A DNA stretch of 64,000 bases from CAVZLD01 sp963776055 (GTDB lineage: Bacteria > Planctomycetota > Planctomycetia > Pirellulales > Pirellulaceae): assembly GCA_963776055.1 (NCBI GenBank), contig CAVZLD010000014.1, forward strand, positions 62,001-126,000, written 5' to 3'. Position numbers and translations under genes: made by a program. A model generated the notes under the pieces. The model saw nothing but the letters and a program-made list of their open reading frames with translations, searched no databases and was not told where the DNA came from. The first letter of the stretch is position 1. Every line of letters begins with the position of its first letter. Shown here piece after piece: positions 56,370 through 64,000 of this stretch.

Positions 56370-57706
56370 TCACGTCACCATCAGCGAAGCGAGTGTTTCT
56401 CCGCGGGTTGCGTGGATTTGCACGTCGCGCAACGTCGACTGTAACGTCGAATGATGCATCTGCGCGGCGTCGACGACTTGGAAGCCGATTTCGATCAACT
56501 GGTCGATCGGAATTCGATCTGGCGGTTGTGCCAACGTTACCGACCGTTCCGAACCGGAAATGGCGTGCAGCAGATCGGTTTGGATCAAGCGGTCGACCAT
56601 CTGACGAACGACCGGTTCCGGAAGGCCGGCCTTTTCCGCCAGTTCTTTCAGCTTCGTCGGACGACCGCTGTGGAAATTCTGCGCAACAATCTCCATCAAT
56701 AACACAATCGAAGTTGGTTCCACCACCGATGTCACTTGCCTCCGCGGTTCGAGGTGATCCATCTCGCCGTCTCTGAACCATCTCCAGAATGGCACTGACC
56801 TCCAGCCCGAACAGGACCGCCAACCACATCAGATAGACCCAGAACATGAACAGCGGAATCAATCCCAGCGAACCGTAGAGTTGTCGAAGCGAGAGAGCAT
56901 TTTCCAGGTACACGCCGAGCGTGCGTTCACCAATCAGCAACAGCAGGGCCGCCACGAACGAACCCAGCAGGGCAGGCCGGAATTGCACATCCGTGTTGGG
57001 GAACAGATAGTAGACCAGGAACATCAGCAACCAGTGGGCGGCCAGATTCCCCAGGAATCCTAGCGGCGAAGGACAGCCATTGCCATCCCTCGTCAGCCGG
57101 CCACACCTCGCTGAATTCGGCTGCGGAGATACATGCCGAGCACGATCGCGAGCGGACTGATGGTGAGCATGAACCAGTAGAGCGGGACACGCCGCGTCCA
57201 CGGGCGGCCGCTGCGGCACGGTAGATCGTGTTGAAGCTGTTCTCGATATCGACCATCAACCCGATCGCCGCGTATAGCGTGACCACGACGCCCACCCAAC
57301 CGATCGCGGCCAGGTTCACGAACCTGCGTGGCCTCGCGGACTCGGTCTTTCAACCAGTCTGCCAAGCTCGCTGACTGATCGGCCGCCTCCGCGGAAACGA
57401 CGATCCGCACCTCGTCCATCCCCAGCATCTCGAAGAGTTCGCTAATTGGCTGAGAAACCGCTCTTCCCCGCCGACGGCTTTCACCAGCACGGTGGCGACA
57501 ATCAAGACCGGCAACAGGCCGAACAGGGTACGAAAGGACAGCGCAGCCGCCATCTGCGCGGCTCGGTCATTATCCAGTTGGCGCAGGCCACAGCGTCCCA
57601 AGTCGTAGACAAACCGGGCCGCCTTCTGCCAACGATCCAATTCGTGGCGCGGCTGAACCAGTGCCTCTCGCATTCGGTGCATCATCCGGGCGATCAATGA
57701 ACGCAT
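56370..57706 (-). CDS. YihY/BrkB-like membrane protein with C-terminal winged-helix domain, several frame breaks
   Basis: Start ATG 57706 (MRSLIARMMHRMREALVQPR). Typical YihY segments follow in different frames: RAAQMAAALSFRTLFGLLPV, NLAAIGWVGVVVTLYAAIGL with MVDIENSFNTIYR, VPLYWFMLTISPLAIVLGMY, LAAHWLLMFLVYYLFPNTDV and LYGSLGLIPLFMFWVYLMWL. These make about six membrane helices. The C-terminus is a winged-helix-like domain (KLKELAEKAGLPEPVVRQMV; DRLIQTDLLHAISGSERSVT), as in some proteobacterial BrkB homologs. The role of YihY proteins is unclear (once linked to RNase BN by mistake). At least four one-base breaks occur; the stop is 7 nt before the kinase start. Confidence 0.85.
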
Positions 57707-58232
57707 CGGGCTTCTCCGAAGAGCGAATCGGTACGAACGGCGGCTGCCAGGTCTGAAGGATACCAGAGCGATCTAACGGGCGGCGCGAGGGTGACAGTCG
57801 CCGCGAGTTTCGCGTTCGCGCTGGCTGACGACCATTCACCACGCCTCGAGCAAATAGGCACGCAAATAAGCCGAACGCACACGAGCACGAGTATGACGAA
57901 ACCCTGCCCACGCAGTGCAGCTTAGATGCGAAGCGGCAGGACAACGCCGACGAATTCCGTTCCCGATCCGATGACGTCCTTCGGCCAAAGCCGCTGTTTC
58001 CCGGCAAGCGGCGAATACGCCGTGTTCCGCCACGCCCAAGCTTGAACGGCAAAGACATCGCACGAGGCAATCACAGATCGGTGAATTCGGATCCGTGGTC
58101 ATTGCGAATTCCGGTCACTCTCTTGCGATCTCCGGTTGAAGTCTCCGGTCATGGTCAGCGATGACGAGATTGTATTCCGCTACCACAGGACCGAGGGATC
58201 TTGATGATGTCAACCACGCAAACGATGCCGAC
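57707..58232. other. Intergenic region between divergent YihY and glycosidase-like genes
   Basis: About 526 nt containing a few short repeats and one TCGCAAATAAGCCGAACGC-like AT-rich patch near 57860. ORFs here have no protein character. It probably carries the promoters of both genes. Confidence 0.35.
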
Positions 58233-59690
58233 ATGACCTGGACATGGAATGTATGCTTCGCCGCGACGTTCGTTTCCCTGCCGTCGTCTTCGTTGCTGTT
58301 CGTTGCCCTGCCGTCGGCTGGAATGGCCGGAGGCGCCGTGAGGACGGTTCGGCTGCGGAAGATGCGGACCGGATCCAACCATGGCCCAAGGACCGGCGCT
58401 ATTGGCAGTATCGAGGCCAGCCGGTTCTGCTATTGGGAGGCAGCAAGGATGACAGCCTGTTTCAACTGCCCGACCTGAAAGAACATCTGGACGAGATGGC
58501 CGAGGTGGGGGCGAACTACGTCCGCAACACGATGAGTGACCGCCAGGATAAGGGCTTTGAACTGTATCCGTATCAGCGAATCGCCAACGGCAAATACGAC
58601 CTGGAGCAATGGAACGACGAATACTGGCAACGGTTCTCGAATATGCTCCAGTGGACTCATCAGCGGAGCATCTTCGTGCAGATCGAAATCTGGGATCGCT
58701 TCGACCACACCCGCGAGCACTGGGAACCACATCCCTACAATCCGAAGAACAACGTGAACTACAGCTACGAACAAGCCGGCTATGTCCGCAGCACTATCCG
58801 GATCATCCCGGCGCCAACAAGCAGCCGTTCTTCTTCACGACGCCCAAGCAGCGCAACAACAAGGTGCTGCTGCCTTACCAGCAACGATTCGTCGAGAAGA
58901 TCCTCTCCTACTCACTGCAGTACGATCACGTCCTGTATTGCATGGACAACGAGACTTCCGGGCAGGAAGCCTGGGGTGCCTATTGGGCGGATTTCATTCG
59001 CCAACGAGCTGCCGAGGCGGGGAAGCAGGTTTGCGTCACGGAGATGTGGGATGCCTGGGACCTGAAAGTCCGAAGAACACCGCCGGACGCTCGATCACCC
59101 AGAACGATACGACTTCGCCGATGTCTCGCAGAACAATCAGAAGAAAGGACAAGTCCACTGGGACAATTTTCAATGGGTGCGACGACATATCGCGACAACA
59201 GCCGCGGCCATTGAATACGGTCAAGACCTACGGCGCCGACGGAGGACGGTTCGGAAACAATCAGGATGGATTGGAACGCTGGTGGCGTCACGTGATTGGC
59301 GGAGCCGCTTCGGCACGGTTCCATCGACCGGACTCCGGCCTCGGCCTCTCACCACCGGCCAGCCCAAGCCATTCGCGCAGCAAGAAAACTGGAGTCCCGG
59401 ATCAAGTTATGGGATCTGGAACCAGCCAACGGTCTGCTGCATGATCGCTCCGAGAACGAAGCATACCTGGCAGCGCGACCGGGCGAAGCGTATGCGTTGT
59501 ACTTTTACCAACGGCGGCCAAGTCGGATTGGACCTCAAACAACATGCCGCGGCGTTCAGCTTGCATTGGATCGACATCGGCCGCGGAGAATGGGGAAACG
59601 AGAAGCCGCTTCAGGGCGGCCAGATCGTTCCGTATCGAAGCACCCAACGACGGCCATTGGGTCGCCGCGATCGTGCGAAAAAAAGACTGA
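58233..59690 (+). CDS. Secreted apiosidase-like (putative collagen-binding C-terminal) glycosidase, many frame breaks
   Basis: ATG 58233 begins a signal peptide (MTWTWNVCFAATFVSLPSSS). The chain then resumes in a second frame as WQYRGQPVLLLGGSKDDSLF, QLPDLKEHLDEMAEVGANYV, FSNMLQWTHQRSIFVQIEIW and NPKNNVNYSYEQAGY. Later pieces in other frames are PFFFTTPKQRNNKVLLPYQQ, YDHVLYCMDNETSGQEAWGA, GADGGRFGNNQDGLERWWRH and IKLWDLEPANGLLHDRSENE. The C-terminus is AYLAARPGEAYALYF, GGQVGLDLKQHAAAFSLHWI and APNDGHWVAAIVRKKD, ending 59690. The DNET motif with Glu and the C-terminal module suggest a TIM-barrel glycosidase followed by the PF12904-like domain. At least five frame breaks are needed. Confidence 0.75.
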
Positions 59691-60196
59691 ATGGCACCGT
59701 GGAAAACAAAAATGAAGGACAGAAAATGGAAAGTGATGTGGGGATGTGAATGTGGGGGATGTGATGTGGGGATGTGATGTGGGGATGTGATGTGGGGATG
59801 TGATGTGGGGAAGTGGGACAGTCTTCCAGACTGTCCCGTTCGGCAGCCTTCCAGGCTGTAGTGTTCCCCTGCAAACAGAATGTCGCCAGCCCCTGTTCCC
59901 TTGACACGAAGGCGATTTGAGCCAAGGAAGGAATTCACGGTCGGGGAAGACTGAAGTGGGGAAACACGGTCTGGAAGACCGTGTTACGGGACAGTCTGGA
60001 AGACTGTCCCACATCCTATCCCATCCCACATCCTATCCCATCCCACATCCTATCCCATCCCACATTCCACGGTTTGGCACCGGCGAGAGGGGGTCGAATC
60101 TTTTCGGATCCAACCGCTTTCGAACCATTTTTCAGCTCACGGGTCCGAGCCATTTTTCAGCCAACCGAGTCCGGGCCAAAGGCCTGGAGTGCCGGA
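59691..60196. other. Intergenic region with tandem repeats and palindromes
   Basis: About 506 nt. The first half is occupied by the repeat cluster described in the next entry. The rest (60066-60196) shows diverged CGAACCATTTTTCAG repeats and no gene. Confidence 0.6.
59737..60065. repeat. Cluster of 13-bp and 17-bp tandem repeats with three matching palindromes
   Basis: ATGTGATGTGGGG repeats about five times at 59740-59810. Three 23-bp hairpins follow: 59815-59837 (GGGACAGTCT-TCC-AGACTGTCCC), 59963-59985 (AACACGGTCT-GGA-AGACCGTGTT) and 59988-60010 (GGGACAGTCT-GGA-AGACTGTCCC). A 17-bp unit, CCCACATCCTATCCCAT, is repeated three times at about 60008-60060. The hairpins share the GTCT-NNN-AGAC centre. 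Confidence 0.88.
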
Positions 60197-61786
60197 TTAC
60201 GGGGGGGCGGCTGCGAGGCTTGCGCCGAAGCTGATTCCGGGTGCGGGCAAACTGCTGGAGCCCATCAGATGGACATCGATCGCGCGGGCGGCGCCGCGCC
60301 CTTCGTTGATCGCCCAGACCACGAGCGACTGCCCGCGGCGGCAGTCACCGGCGGCGAAAACCTTGGGCTGATTGGTGGCAAACCGGCCGTGTTCGGCACG
60401 AAACGTTTCCCAGTTGCCGCGCGGTTGATCCAGTTCCAGGCCGAGCATTTCGCCGAGCGTTTTTTCCGGCCCGACAAAACCGGTGGCCAGCAGCACCAGA
60501 TCGGCGGGCCATTCTTTTTCCGAGCCGGGGACTTCGGAAAACGGCGCTCGCTCGCCCGGTTTCGACCAGTCGAGTTCCACGGTTCGCACACCGCAAACGA
60601 TGCCCTTTCCCGTCGTCCAGAAATTCCTTTGTCAACACGGAATAGACGCGCGGATCCTTGCCAAAGACAACTTCCGTTTCGGCGTGGGAGTAATCCACTC
60701 GGAAGATCCGAGGCCACTGTGGCCAGGGGTTATCCGGCGCTCGCTCGGCGGGAGGTCGGTCGAGCAGTTCGAAGTTCACAACAGACTCGGCACTCGTGTC
60801 GAAGGGAAGTGCCGATGCAATCGGCTCCCGTGTCGCCGCCGCCAATCACGATCACATGTTTGTCGCGTGCGGAAATGAACTGACCGTCCTGCAAGCGAGA
60901 ATCGAGCAGGCTTTTTGTATTGCGGGTCAAGAAATCCATCGCGAAGTGGATCCCCTGCAGATCGCGGCCGGGGCAGCGGGCGACCGGATCGAACGGCCGA
61001 GTGGCACCGGTGGCCAGGAGCACGGCGTCGTACTCCTCCAGCAGTTGCTGCGGGTCGATGAACCGGACCGGGCAGACGCCTGTCTGCATGATCTGCGTCA
61101 TATGACCGGGGGAAAAGTCCTCCTCTCGTCCAACGTGCGCACTCGTCACAAACTTGACACCTTCTTCGCGCAACAAGTTGATCCGTCGCAGGACGACTTT
61201 CTTGTCGAGCTTCATGTTGGGGATTCCGTACATCAGCAGTCCGCCCATCCGATCGGCTCGCTCGTACACGGTTACGCTGTGCCCGGCCGAATTCAGTTGT
61301 GCCGCGGCGGCGAGACCGGCGGGTCCGGAACCGACGATGGCGACCTGCCGACCGGTGCGGTGAGCGGGCGGGTGCGGCGTGATCCATTCTTCCGCCCAGC
61401 CTCGATCAATAATCGCGTTCTCGATGTTCTTGATCGTCACGGGCGGCTCGATGATGCCCAACACGCAAGCCCCTTCGCAAGGCGCGGGGCAGGTCCGCCC
61501 GGTGAACTCGGGAAAATTGTTGGTCTTGTGCAGACGATCGAGTGCATCGCGCCAGCGGCCCTGATAGACCAGGTCGTTCCACTCCGGAATCAGGTTATCG
61601 ATGGGACAACCGCTGTCTGACTGACAGAACGGCACGCCGCAATCCATGCACCGGGCGCCCTGGTTCTTCAACAGGTGTTCCTGCGGCTCCGAAAAGACTT
61701 CCAGAAAGTCGCTGGCGCGCTCCCGCGGATCTGCGGTAGGGAACCGGTTGGCGAGGATACTCTTTGAATCCGGTAGGTTTACCCAT
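60197..61786 (-). CDS. gltD: Glutamate synthase small subunit, several frame breaks
   Basis: Start ATG 61786 (MGKPTGFKEYPRQ), 15 nt after a gltB stop. The chain continues ANRFPTADPRERASDF and the Cys motif ARCMDCGVPFCQSDSGCPID then CPAPCEGACVLGIIEPP (Fe-S cluster ligands). FAD and NADPH folds follow: VAIVGSGPAGLAAAAQLNSA, MGGLLMYGIPNMKLDK, ADKHVIVIGGGDTGADCIGT-type (DKHVIVIGGGDTGADCIGTS). After breaks near 60750 and 60600 the C-terminus is PADLVLLATGFVGPEKTLGE and VFAAGDCRRGQSLVVWAINE with EGRGAARAID, a stop at 60197. It delivers NADPH electrons to GltB in ammonia assimilation. Length about 500 aa after repair. Confidence 0.92.
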
Positions 61787-61801
61787 GGAATCTCTGCTTG
61801 A

Positions 61802-64000
<2,199 letters not shown>

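Overview
The window looks like a chromosome segment from a planctomycete (Pirellulales-like), GC-rich with strong G/C third-position bias. Several things point there: three sulfatase genes or remnants, a prepilin-type DUF1559 protein, an LEPR-XLL surface protein with SdrD_B repeats, the TIGR03545/TIGR03546 pair, a tetrahydromethanopterin (H4MPT) C1 enzyme (Mch), Tat-signal Gfo/Idh/MocA oxidoreductases, PQQ-like and WD40 propellers, and an ECF sigma factor next to a Ser/Thr kinase. This assignment rests on gene content only.

Layout. 0-7 kb: a divergent AnmK-like gene, then a minus-strand cluster running TIGR03546, TIGR03545, Mch, a RimK-like ATP-grasp ligase and a secreted EEP-family hydrolase, with overlapping or closely spaced genes. 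7-8.3 kb: a non-coding stretch with roughly 247-bp direct repeats, a strong plus-strand terminator and an acidic ORF. 8.3-14.2 kb: TPR protein, ileS, purN, Gfo/Idh oxidoreductase. 14.3-15.8 kb: a 16-bp minisatellite between inverted arms, a truncated sulfatase and a Lys/Ala-rich histone H1-like gene. 15.9-24 kb: oxidoreductase, sulfatases, metallophosphoesterase and PQQ propeller, an accessory catabolic region. 24-28.4 kb: tRNA-Leu(CAG), rhodanese, DUF1559 protein, CCA-adding-type nucleotidyltransferase, a membrane protein and a 55-aa coiled-coil protein. 28.5-37.7 kb: giant LEPR-XLL protein, WD40 protein, citrate synthase, parvulin PPIase. 37.9-45.4 kb: mfd, an OYE-like oxidoreductase and a PcrA/UvrD helicase. 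45.7-52.4 kb: a stand-alone RNA polymerase alpha-CTD protein, a PhoPQ-activated-type protein and a three-gene ABC export operon. 52.7-57.7 kb: a secreted protein, then an apparent YihY-kinase-sigma operon on the minus strand. 58.2-64 kb: a secreted glycosidase-like gene, a repeat cluster, and gltD/gltB, with gltB cut by the window edge.

Main caveat: about fifteen genes carry one or more frame breaks, mostly right of 37.9 kb. Where I read the junction base by base, a single inserted or deleted base restores the family sequence, often in a short run of one base. I therefore treat these as probable sequence errors and annotate the genes as whole units. No CRISPR array, prophage, transposase or obviously new multi-gene defence system is visible. 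The most unusual items are the repeat structures, the stand-alone alpha-CTD, the degenerate AnmK homolog, the alternating SdrD_B modules and the structured terminator region near 7.8 kb.
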